Part shown: positions 17,917 through 24,990 of the stretch, piece after piece
Position numbering within the stretch: the stretch's first letter is position 1
Layout of the letters: the number at the start of each line of letters is the position of its first letter
From: Guyparkeria sp.
Lineage (GTDB): Bacteria > Pseudomonadota > Gammaproteobacteria > Halothiobacillales > Halothiobacillaceae
NCBI GenBank assembly: GCA_024636755.1
Contig: JAGXGL010000022.1
Span: 1-36,628 of the forward strand
Reading direction: 5' to 3'
DNA length: 36,628 bases
Position numbers and translations under genes: made by a program
The notes under the pieces: generated by a model
Database searches by the model: none
Told to the model about the DNA's origin: nothing
Seen by the model: only the letters and a program-made list of their open reading frames with translations

Positions 17917-18182
17917 GGGAAGGTCTGCACGAATAGCCAACGCCTCTGCGGGTCGCCAGGCGTCCAGATGCAAGGCGCCGTGCGCGGGCAATGGCCCGTC
18001 CCATTGGCAAGCACGGCAACGCCGTAGATGGGCGCCTGGCGGCTCGCCCTGCGGGGCTTTCCGGCTTGACCGCCCTCAGTGTTACCGATCCTCGCCGGGC
18101 AATGAGCCCGCCTTCGGATTGATGCCTTGATGGCGAACAAGCCGGTAAGCCAGAGGCATTGGCTATTCGTGCAGACCTTCCC
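17917..18182. mobile_element. 266-bp palindromic element, copy A (MITE-like, three-way junction)
   Basis: The element is bounded by 31-bp terminal inverted repeats (17917-17947 and 18152-18182) beginning GGGAAGGTCTGCACGAAT and pairing with one mismatch. Inside are two long hairpins: 17948-18046 (99 nt) and 18055-18151 (20-nt arms around a 57-nt loop). They are separated by an 8-nt linker, so the whole can fold as a three-way junction. There is no transposase frame. The ends resemble those of IS5-family elements (from memory). The flanks end TT and begin TT, a possible 2-bp target duplication. A second copy with the same layout is at 22236. It lies between cynS and the sigma-54 operon, and separates cynS from any promoter further upstream. 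Confidence 0.8.
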
Positions 18183-18296
18183 TTGGTGGCCGGCAATGGC
18201 CACTGCCCGCTTCATTACAAGAAGCCTGCCAAGCCTCGTTTTTTTCGTTATTTCATAAGGTTAGACGGCCACCTCACCTGACGGCACACCCCGAAT

Positions 18297-18341
18297 CGGA
18301 CATTGTCCGCCCCGCACCGCACAAACATCGGACATTGTCCG
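18297..18341 (+). promoter_or_regulatory. Two upstream activator sites for the sigma-54 promoter
   Basis: Two identical palindromes CGGACATTGTCCG lie at 18297-18309 and 18329-18341, 32 bp apart, which is about three helical turns. They sit roughly 80-120 bp upstream of the -24 element, the usual range for enhancer-binding protein sites. The core GAC-N3-GTCCG recurs upstream of the ABC importer operon (26711-26721). Confidence 0.75.
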
Positions 18342-18416
18342 ACACTGCGCGCCCCACCACGGGGCGCCCCTGCCAAAAACGCTCTCAAACGACGCGTTGA
18401 CGCCATTCCCGGTTGT

Positions 18417-18432
18417 TGGCACAGCCTCTGCA
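18417..18432 (+). promoter_or_regulatory. Sigma-54 (-24/-12) promoter of the OsmC-flavoprotein operon
   Basis: TGGCACAGCCTCTGCA has the invariant GG and GC exactly 12 bp apart, with TGGCAC matching the -24 consensus perfectly and CTGC replacing TTGC at -12. It lies about 80 bp before the OsmC-like start. It is nearly the same as the promoter at 26860-26875. Confidence 0.85.
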
Positions 18433-18511
18433 ATGCAGTAGGCGACGGCGGGACTCGTCCAGCGAGATCCCGGCCCACGTCCAAGCCAATCCAAAACCGG
18501 AGTGAATACTC

Positions 18512-19075
18512 ATGAGCACAGCAACCGCCCAACCCGTCGCCCCGTCCTGCATCCGCCAGGCGATCAAGGAAATCGATGCCGACGGCCTCAAGGCGCTGAG
18601 CGAGAAGGGCAAGGCCAACCCGGACGCGGTGGTCACGCTCAAGGCGAAGACCGTCTGCGAAGGCCGCTTTCGCAACCTGACCTACATCCGCGATCTCGAC
18701 CCGGTGGTCGTCGACGAGCCGCCGCACCTGCTGGGCGACGACACCGCCCCGAACCCGTCCGAGGCCACCCTGGCCGCCCTGGGCGCCTGTCTGGCCGTGG
18801 GCGTGCACGCCAATGCCACCGCTCGCCAGATCAAGATCAGCAAGCTCGAGCTGAACATGGAAGCGGACATCAACGTCACCGCCGTCTGGGGCACGGGGGA
18901 TCTCGACGAATCGAAGCCGCTGGGCTTTACCGCCATCCGCGTGTACTTCGACGTCGAGACGGTCGACCCGATCAGTGACGAGGACCTGCAGGACCTGCTG
19001 AATACCGCCGAGAAGTGGTCACCGGTGGCCAACACCATGACCCGCCCGGTCGACCTCTCCTGCCATCTCGCCTGA
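18512..19075 (+). CDS. OsmC-family protein lacking the second redox cysteine
   Basis: This 187-residue protein has the OsmC fold pattern: a beta strand region (VTLKAKTVCEGRFRNLTYI), then NPSEATLAALGACLAVGV with the first conserved cysteine (Cys93). OsmC/Ohr proteins reduce organic hydroperoxides with two cysteines. Here the second site reads AEKWSPVANT, with Ser170 where xCP is usual. Classical thiol peroxidase activity is therefore doubtful, and a binding or single-Cys role is more likely. CGGAG lies before the ATG. It is the first gene after the sigma-54 promoter and is followed after 58 bp by the flavoprotein gene. Confidence 0.85.
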   Translation: MSTATAQPVAPSCIRQAIKEIDADGLKALSEKGKANPDAVVTLKAKTVCEGRFRNLTYIRDLDPVVVDEPPHLLGDDTAPNPSEATLAALGACLAVGVHANATARQIKISKLELNMEADINVTAVWGTGDLDESKPLGFTAIRVYFDVETVDPISDEDLQDLLNTAEKWSPVANTMTRPVDLSCHLA

Positions 19076-19133
19076 TCGCCGAGACATCATCCAATCGGCC
19101 CGGTCCGCCGGGCCTCCTTTCGGAGATGATTCC

Positions 19134-20285
19134 ATGACCCTCGCTACCCACGACCCCGTGGCGGCTCGACCGAATGCGGCACCACCCGAGGTACCAAGCT
19201 TTCTGAAAACCGAGCCGCCGGCCGATCTCGACACGGTCATTCGCCGCGCCCTCAAGCCGAAGGTGATCGCGATCGACCACGGCGAATACCCCGCCGACCT
19301 GTTGCACGAAATCGGTGCGGCCGGCGCCTATCGCCACCACCTCGCCACCCAGAACCCGGCCGGCATGGATATCGCCGCGGCCATCGACGACATGGACCGC
19401 ATCTCGGCCGAGTGCATGTCGACCGGCTTCATGACCTGGTGTCAGGACGCCGTGGCCTGGTATGTCGAGAACGCCGACAACCAGCACTTGAAGGACACCG
19501 TCCTGCCGAAGCTCGCCAGCGGCGAACTGCTCGGCGGTACCGCCCTGTCCAACCCGATGAAGCACTTCGCCGGCATCGAGGACATCCTGCTGCATGGCGA
19601 GGAAACCGACGACGGCTTTATCGTCAATGGCAACCTGCCGTGGATCTCGAATCTGGGCGAATCCCACGTGTTCGGCTCGATCTTCCACGTTAAGGGCGAG
19701 CACCCGCGCGACGTGATGGCACTGGTCCACACCGACACACCAGGGCTGACGCTCAAGCAACTGGTCGAATTCACCGGCATGGAAGGCACCGGCACCTACG
19801 CCCTCTTCTTCGAGGATGTCTTCATCGCGAAGAACGAGATCATGGCCGACCCGGTCGGCCCGTTCCTCAATCGCATCAAGGCCGGCTTCGTGCTGCTGCA
19901 AGCGGGCATGGCCACCGGCGTGATCGAAGGCTGCATCCGCCTGTGCGAGGACGTCGAACCGCGTCTCGGTCACGTCAATTGCTACCTCGACGACCGCCCC
20001 GACGAACTGCGCGAGGCACTGGAAGACGCTCGCGCCCTGGTGCGCGACCTGGCCCAGGACGTACACAACCCCGACCCGGCCTACTTCCGTCAGGTACTGG
20101 AACTGCGGCTCGCCGGCTCGGAACTGGCCCTGCGCGCGGCCAACAGCGCCATGCTGCATACCGGCGCGAACGGCTACCTCGTCGATGCACCCGCCCAGCG
20201 CAAGCTGCGCGAGGCCTACTTCGTCGCCATCGTGACCCCGGCGATCAAGCACCTGAGGAAGGAAATCGAGGCGCTGATCGACTGA
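19134..20285 (+). CDS. Divergent acyl-CoA dehydrogenase-fold flavoprotein
   Basis: This 383-residue protein has the three-part acyl-CoA dehydrogenase layout: N-terminal helices, a middle beta domain (GELLGGTALSNPMKHFAG to GLTLKQLVEFTGMEGTGTY) and a C-terminal four-helix domain (NRIKAGFVLLQAGMATGVIEG and on). The usual middle-domain motif of CoA dehydrogenases (TEPxxGSD) is replaced by SNPMKHFAGIED, which suggests it does not act on ordinary acyl-CoA. Families on this fold include flavin-dependent monooxygenases such as DszC, the SfnB-type sulfur-acquisition proteins and nitroalkane oxidase. In this operon, with rubredoxin and its reductase, an oxidase or monooxygenase of a small N or S compound is a fair inference. 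No fatty-acid oxidation genes are nearby. Confidence 0.8.
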   Translation: MTLATHDPVAARPNAAPPEVPSFLKTEPPADLDTVIRRALKPKVIAIDHGEYPADLLHEIGAAGAYRHHLATQNPAGMDIAAAIDDMDRISAECMSTGFMTWCQDAVAWYVENADNQHLKDTVLPKLASGELLGGTALSNPMKHFAGIEDILLHGEETDDGFIVNGNLPWISNLGESHVFGSIFHVKGEHPRDVMALVHTDTPGLTLKQLVEFTGMEGTGTYALFFEDVFIAKNEIMADPVGPFLNRIKAGFVLLQAGMATGVIEGCIRLCEDVEPRLGHVNCYLDDRPDELREALEDARALVRDLAQDVHNPDPAYFRQVLELRLAGSELALRAANSAMLHTGANGYLVDAPAQRKLREAYFVAIVTPAIKHLRKEIEALID

Positions 20286-20434
20286 CAAGCACCCCGATAA
20301 ACCTATTACGCCACCCGATTGCGGCGTCGCGTGCTCGCTCGCTCCTCGCCTATCCGATCGATATGTCCCGTCGCTCGCTCCACGGCTCCTTGCACTCGGG
20401 CGGCTCATGACGGTTTCTCGAGGTACTTGAAAAT

Positions 20435-20605
20435 ATGACATCCAGTGCCCGATTCGACACCCGACTATCGCTGACCCTGTTCGGCTTAATGCTGGCCTGG
20501 CTGTGTATCGAGGCCATCGACGTGACCCGCCCCAAGGCCGAGCCGCGACCAACCGCCCCATACGAATTGAATGAATTCAAGGTGACCCGCCATGAACACG
20601 CCTGA
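20435..20605 (+). CDS. 56-residue single-pass membrane protein
   Basis: This short frame begins [20 protein letters not shown]. One hydrophobic helix (about residues 11-27) is followed by a polar, proline-rich tail ending FKVTRHEHA. Its last 14 bases overlap the start of the rubredoxin-reductase gene in another frame, so translation of the two is probably coupled. There is a 149-bp gap after the flavoprotein gene and only a weak GAGG upstream of the ATG. I do not recognise the family. A membrane anchor or partner for the rubredoxin electron-transfer protein is a guess from position. Confidence 0.55.
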   Translation: MTSSARFDTRLSLTLFGLMLAWLCIEAIDVTRPKAEPRPTAPYELNEFKVTRHEHA

Positions 20606-21995
20606 AGAAGACATCCGCTGGATCTGCACCGTGTGCGGCTGGATCTATGACGAGGACGAGGGCGACCCGGACAGCGGGCTGGCGCCGGGCACCCGTTTCG
20701 AGGACATCCCTGACGACTGGTACTGCCCGCTGTGCGGCGTGACCAAGGCCGACTTCATGCCCCTGCACGAGTACGCCGCCCAGCGCGCCGTCGAGGCGAA
20801 TGCCCCGCGCCCCCGGGCCGTGCGGGGTGGCGTGGGCGGGCCCGACTCGGTGGTCATCATCGGCGCCGGCGTGGCCGGCTGGACGGTCGCCGAACAGTTG
20901 CGTGCCCGCGACCCCGACCGCCCGATCACGCTGATCAGCAACGACGAGGCGGCCGCCTACACCAAGCCGGGCCTGTCGATGGCGATCAGCCAGGGACGCG
21001 CGCCGACCGACCTGATCGAGCAGAGCGGGCCGACCAAGGCGGCCGCACTGGGCATCACCCTGCAACCGAACACCGCCGTGCTCGCCCTGAACACCGACGG
21101 CAAGCGACTGCTGACCACGCGCGGCCCGGTCCACTACGGGGACCTCGTGCTCGCGCTCGGTGCCCGCCAGCGTTTCCGCGCCTTCGATGGCGATGCCGCC
21201 AATCGCATTACGCGCCTCAATCACCTGGCCGCCTACCAGCGCCTGCGCGCTCGCCTCGATGCCGAGTCGCGGCATCTGACCATCATCGGCGCCGGGCTGA
21301 TCGGGGTGGAACTGGCCGAAGACCTGACCGCCGGCGGGCATCGCGTGACCGTGCTCGATCTCGGCGAGCGCATGCTCGATCGGCTCGCCCCCGCCCCGCT
21401 GGGCAACGAATTGGGGCAACACCTGGCGGCCAAGGGCGTGGATTTTCGCCCCGGCACCAGCCTCGCCCGCGTCGATCACGCCGACGGTCGCCTGAAGGTG
21501 ACGCTGACCAACGGCGGCGAGATCCACAGCGACGAGGTGATCTCGGCGATGGGACTGGTGCCCAACACCGCCCTGGCCCAGCGCGCCGGGCTGATCACCA
21601 ACCGCGGCATTCTCGCCTCGGCGCAAACCATGCAGACCAGCGATCCGCACGTCTACGCCGTTGGCGACTGCACCGAGATCGATGGCAACAGCTACTTCTT
21701 TATCGAGCCAATCCGTCGCATGGCCCAGACCGCCGCCGCGGCCCTGAACGGCGATTGCGAACCGTTCGAACACCGCCCGGCGGCCATCCGCATCAAGACA
21801 CCCAGCCTGCCGATCATGCTCTGCCCGCCCGATCGCAAGCTGGTTGACCTGGGCCGCTGGACGCCACACCCGGTCGACGCCGGCCAACGCAACGACTTTG
21901 TCAGCCGCGGCCAGTTGGCCGGTTATGCACTGGCCGGCAAGGCCGTCAGCGAACACGAATCCCTTTACCGGCGCGTCACGGGGCGCGCTAGTTGA
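20592..21995 (+). CDS. Rubredoxin fused to FAD-dependent NAD(P)H:rubredoxin reductase
   Basis: This 467-residue fusion has a rubredoxin domain at residues about 8-60, with iron ligands in CTVCGWIY and [12 protein letters not shown] pyridine-nucleotide-disulfide-type flavoprotein follows, with an FAD site [17 protein letters not shown] at about 87 and an NAD(P)H site [17 protein letters not shown] near 230. The second FAD contact is [10 protein letters not shown] near 355. The protein would pass electrons from NAD(P)H through FAD to its own iron centre and on to an acceptor. AlkT/RubA systems do this for alkane hydroxylases, but no alkB is present; the flavoprotein encoded upstream is the natural candidate. 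It overlaps the 56-residue gene and precedes the rhodanese by 54 bp. Confidence 0.93.
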   Translation: MNTPEEDIRWICTVCGWIYDEDEGDPDSGLAPGTRFEDIPDDWYCPLCGVTKADFMPLHEYAAQRAVEANAPRPRAVRGGVGGPDSVVIIGAGVAGWTVAEQLRARDPDRPITLISNDEAAAYTKPGLSMAISQGRAPTDLIEQSGPTKAAALGITLQPNTAVLALNTDGKRLLTTRGPVHYGDLVLALGARQRFRAFDGDAANRITRLNHLAAYQRLRARLDAESRHLTIIGAGLIGVELAEDLTAGGHRVTVLDLGERMLDRLAPAPLGNELGQHLAAKGVDFRPGTSLARVDHADGRLKVTLTNGGEIHSDEVISAMGLVPNTALAQRAGLITNRGILASAQTMQTSDPHVYAVGDCTEIDGNSYFFIEPIRRMAQTAAAALNGDCEPFEHRPAAIRIKTPSLPIMLCPPDRKLVDLGRWTPHPVDAGQRNDFVSRGQLAGYALAGKAVSEHESLYRRVTGRAS

Positions 21996-22049
21996 GGCGG
22001 TCACACCCGTCGACTCACCCACCGAGGCCAAAAGCCTCAGGAGAAAGAC

Positions 22050-22751
22050 ATGAGCACCCCCCTCATCGAACCGCAGGACTTGCAGCAATTACTCGGCACC
22101 ACCCCGGACGACGTGGTACTGCTCGACGTCCGCGACGTCGACGAGTGGATCGCCGAGAGCTCCTCGCCCTACGGCAAGGATTTCTGTCCGCGCAAGGGAC
22201 GCCTGCCCGAGGCGGTGTGGATCGAGTGGTATCACGGGAACCCCTGCACGGTTCGATAGCGTCTCTGCGGGACCGCCAAGGGCCCAGGTGCAAGGCGCAG
22301 CCCTTGTGAAGGGCCGTCGCCCTTCACAAGGGCTGCAACGCCGCAGATGGGCCCTTGGCGGCCCGCCCGGATGGGGCTCGCGGGTTTGCCCGCACTCGGC
22401 GTTGCCGTCCCTCGACGGGCAATCAAGCCCACCTTCGGGCCGGCGCCTTGATTGCGGGCAAACCCGCGAGCCAGAGATGCCATCGAACCGTGCAGGGGTT
22501 CCCTGATGAAGCCCGGCGAGGTAGCGCGCTTCAAGTCGCCCAGCGAGATTCGCGCCGAGTGCGACAGCGTCGGCATCACCCCGGATTCCGAGGTGTTCCT
22601 GTACTGCTTCAAGGGCGCTCGGGCCTCCAACACGCTGGTCGCCCTGCGCGCCGCGGGCATCGAGAACGTGCGGTTGTATTTCGGTTCCTGGAACGAGTGG
22701 TCGCGCGACCCGAGCCTGCCGATCGAGGAAGGCCTGCCCTTCGTGGCCTGA
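22050..22751 (+). pseudogene. Rhodanese gene split by a palindromic element
   Basis: The 5' part (22050-22235, AGGAG before the ATG) encodes the start of a rhodanese domain: DVVLLDVRDVDEWIAES up to VWIEWYH. The 3' part (22506-22751) encodes KSPSEIRAEC, then the active-site loop YCFKGARASNT with its catalytic cysteine, and SWNEWSRDPSLPIEEG. Between them lies the 268-bp element copy B, which brings a stop at 22257. Rhodaneses move sulfane sulfur, for example from thiosulfate to cyanide. Both halves are in the same frame and 270 bp separate them, so excision of 270 bp would rebuild the gene. It is the last gene of the operon, before the terminator at 22783. As DNA stands, no full-length rhodanese can be made. 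Confidence 0.85.
22236..22503. mobile_element. 268-bp palindromic element, copy B, inside the rhodanese gene
   Basis: The layout is the same as at 17917: 31-bp terminal inverted repeats (22236-22266 and 22473-22503, starting GGGAACCCCTGCACGGTT), a 99-nt hairpin (22267-22365), an 8-nt linker and a second hairpin (22374-22472, perfect 20-nt arms). Compared with copy A, about ten positions of the terminal stem differ, yet the opposite arm changes with them. The loop of the second hairpin is instead conserved (CGGGCAAT and GCCTTGAT shared). There is no coding frame for a transposase. Flanks show no clear target duplication. Confidence 0.85.
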
Positions 22752-22782
22752 TACGATCCTGCAGAGCCATTGCATCGCTCTG

Positions 22783-22808
22783 AGGCCCGGCATGCCGGGC
22801 CTTTTTTT
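22783..22808 (+). terminator. Intrinsic terminator ending the OsmC-rhodanese operon
   Basis: AGGCCCGGCATGCCGGGCCT is a perfect 20-bp palindrome followed directly by a run of seven Ts. It separates the operon from the GST gene. Confidence 0.92.
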
Positions 22809-22858
22809 GCTGCGGGCCGAACGGACTCCCGCCCCAACCCACTCCCGGAGACACCGCC

Positions 22859-23476
22859 GTGAGTTCGATCACGCTCTACGACTTTCCCCTGTCCGGCAAC
22901 TGCCACAAGGTGCGGTTGCTGCTCTCGATGCTCGAGATCGATCACGAGCGCGTCACTATCGACGTCGTCGCCAACCAGACCGCCTCGCCCCAGTTCAAAC
23001 GCATCAACCCGCGCGGCCAGGTGCCCTTTCTGGTCGATGGCGAGGTGAGGATCTGGGACTCGATGGCGATCCTGATCTACCTGGCGCGTCGATACGGCAC
23101 GACGAACTGGCTTCCTGATGATCCGGCGGCCGAGGCGCTCGTGATGCAATGGCTGGCCGTGGCCGGCGACGAGTTGCTCTACGGCCTGGCCCGCGCCCGC
23201 GCCGTCTGGCGACTCGGTCGCCCCTTCAATCGCGAGCAGTGCCAGCAGGAAGGACGGGGCGGCCTGTCGTTGATGGAGCAACGACTCGCGCAGGCCGATT
23301 GGCTGGCCGCCGAGCATGTCACCATCGCGGATCTCGCCTGTTACCCCTACGTGGCGCTGGCCGACGAGGCCGGTGTCACGCTGGAACCCTACCCCGCCGT
23401 CCGTGAATGGCTCGCGCGGGTCGAGGCCCTGCCCGGCTGGGTGCCGCTGATCGAACGCGAAGACGAAGCGGGTTGA
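22859..23476 (+). CDS. Glutathione S-transferase family protein
   Basis: This 205-residue protein has the two-domain GST layout. The N-terminal thioredoxin fold carries SGNCHKVRLLLSMLEI and the NPRGQVPFLVDGEVRIWDS motif, including the cis-proline and the Asp-Ser that contacts glutathione. An all-helical C-terminal domain has the VTIADLACYPYVALADE signature. It probably conjugates or binds glutathione in the cytoplasm; the substrate is unknown. The start is GTG at 22859 with GGAG about 9 bases upstream. A terminator separates it from the preceding operon, so cotranscription is unlikely. It is convergent with the peptidase gene at 23504. Confidence 0.9.
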   Translation: MSSITLYDFPLSGNCHKVRLLLSMLEIDHERVTIDVVANQTASPQFKRINPRGQVPFLVDGEVRIWDSMAILIYLARRYGTTNWLPDDPAAEALVMQWLAVAGDELLYGLARARAVWRLGRPFNREQCQQEGRGGLSLMEQRLAQADWLAAEHVTIADLACYPYVALADEAGVTLEPYPAVREWLARVEALPGWVPLIEREDEAG

Positions 23477-23503
23477 AGCGACTCCACGAGGCGATACGGG
23501 GCG

Positions 23504-24463
23504 TCAGTCACGCACTTTGGGTCGGTCTTTCTCGAGCTGTTCCTGTGCCCGTTCCTGCACCGGGCCGGGGATCGCGGCGGCCCGCCGTATCGCGTCGTCC
23601 GCCTCGCCCGTCTGGCCGAGCGAACGGAGCACAAGCCCCAGGTTGAGCCAGGCGGCCGCGAAATCGGGGTCTTCCTGCACGGCGCGGCGAAACGCTTGAA
23701 CCGCGTTCTCTCGCTCGCCGCTGGCCGCCAGGGCGTTGCCGAGGCCAAATTGCGCCAGGGCAAGGCTCGGCTCGCGAGCAACCAGTGACCGCCAGGCGGG
23801 CAGGGTCGGCTGCGCACCCTGCACCGACTCGAACGCCGAGATCGCGCCGGCGGCCTCGCGGCCCACGGTAGAGACCGGCAATTCACCCGGGGGCAACGCC
23901 ACGAAGGCCCAGCGGCCCGAACGCGCCCAGGTGGCATCGAATCGCCCCATCGCAACGTCCATGCGCGGCGTTTCGCCGCTGTGGAGCACCAGGCGTTCCT
24001 GGTCGAGGTCGTAGCCGGTCACCACCGCGTAGTGCCACATCGGCCACCACGCCAGGGCCAGATTCTGCAACACCGCCACGGAACGACCGGCCGCCACCTC
24101 CTTCAAGAGGGCATCCATCCGTCCCGGGATCACGAACGGGATCAGCCCGTGACGCCGGACGGTGGCCAGCATCTCGGGCTGGACGCTACCATCGCGACCG
24201 GGCAGGAACACCTGTGGGATCAGCTCGTCGACACTCGCGGCACGCCCGCCGTGCTCGAGCACCATGGCCAACGTGGCAGGACCGCACTGGTAGTCACCCT
24301 GGCCATAAAACGGCACCTCGTCGATCAGGTGCCGATCCGGGACGGCCGAGCGCGTCGCCTCCGACAAGGGTGGCGTCGTGGCGCAGCCACTGAGCAATAA
24401 CAAAGCGGCCAGAAACGACAAAGCGCCCGGCCAGCGGGCGCTTTTGATCGATTGATATCGCAT
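23504..24463 (-). CDS. PA2778-type C39 cysteine-peptidase lipoprotein with TPR repeats
   Basis: This 319-residue lipoprotein (lipobox LLSGC, Cys27) has a C39-like papain-fold domain with Cys60 in YQCGPATLAMVL and His144 in WHYAVVTGYD, so the catalytic residues look intact. C-terminal TPR-like helices follow (about residues 225-305, LAQFGLGNALAASGERENAVQAF...). This is the layout of the PA2778 family, which travels with PA2779-type proteins; the partner here ends 5 bp upstream on the same strand, implying coupled translation. The role in the cell is not established. It acts in the periplasm on the envelope, and by homology may process peptides. Confidence 0.88.
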   Translation of the reverse strand: MRYQSIKSARWPGALSFLAALLLLSGCATTPPLSEATRSAVPDRHLIDEVPFYGQGDYQCGPATLAMVLEHGGRAASVDELIPQVFLPGRDGSVQPEMLATVRRHGLIPFVIPGRMDALLKEVAAGRSVAVLQNLALAWWPMWHYAVVTGYDLDQERLVLHSGETPRMDVAMGRFDATWARSGRWAFVALPPGELPVSTVGREAAGAISAFESVQGAQPTLPAWRSLVAREPSLALAQFGLGNALAASGERENAVQAFRRAVQEDPDFAAAWLNLGLVLRSLGQTGEADDAIRRAAAIPGPVQERAQEQLEKDRPKVRD

Positions 24464-24468
24464 CGTGA

Positions 24469-24867
24469 TCAGCGAGTGAACGGGAACACGCTGGTCAGTC
24501 CCAGCAGATCGGTCACCAGCAGGACGATGAACACCGTGAACAAGGCACCGACCACGGCATTAGCCCCCGCCGGCATCTGGTCAAGGCGTGCGTTCATCTC
24601 GCGCACTTCCTGATCGGACAAGGCCGCGACACGCTGTTCGACCTGGGCCGGGTCGACGCCCTGGGCGACCAGCTGGTCACGCACCTCGTCTCGGGAGAGC
24701 AACTCCACGACCCGTTCACGATCCACGCTGGCCTGATCGGCGTTCAACGCTTCCTGGGTCGTGACCAGCCCGTCGATCACCGACGACGGCGCGGCCATCG
24801 CCGATACGCTGCCCAAGGTAAACGACGCAATCACGAACGGCGTGACGATTCGAGCGACTTTCTTCAT
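24469..24867 (-). CDS. PA2779-family small membrane protein
   Basis: This 132-residue protein has a signal peptide (MKKVARIVTPFVIASFTLG... to AMAA). A charged helical middle (VDRERVVELLSRDEVRDQLVAQ, LSDQEVREMNARLDQMPAG) and one C-terminal TM segment (VVGALFTVFIVLLVTDLLGL) follow. It matches the PA2779 family in length and pattern and pairs with the PA2778-type peptidase gene 5 bp downstream. The ATG at 24867 is preferred over one 27 bases upstream because GGTGGA precedes it and the signal peptide then starts correctly. The function is unknown; it may be the substrate or anchor of the peptidase. Confidence 0.85.
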   Translation of the reverse strand: MKKVARIVTPFVIASFTLGSVSAMAAPSSVIDGLVTTQEALNADQASVDRERVVELLSRDEVRDQLVAQGVDPAQVEQRVAALSDQEVREMNARLDQMPAGANAVVGALFTVFIVLLVTDLLGLTSVFPFTR

Positions 24868-24990
24868 GACATCCACCCCCAGTGCAAAACCCATTTTTTC
24901 CCGGCAAAACCGGACACTTACAAGTCTAGTCCAATCCTGCCGGGTTTCCGGGCGCGTGCAGTCAGGGGGGCCTTGACCAACACGGACATG

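Noticed and set aside
18297-18341. Repeated CGGACATTGTCCG as a CRISPR-like array
   Set aside because: There are only two short palindromic copies and no further units or cas genes; their position relative to the promoter fits activator sites.
22236-22503. Palindromic element as a self-splicing intron in the rhodanese
   Set aside because: There are no intron core motifs; the perfect terminal inverted repeats and a second copy in intergenic DNA fit a mobile DNA element better. Splicing was left only as a test.
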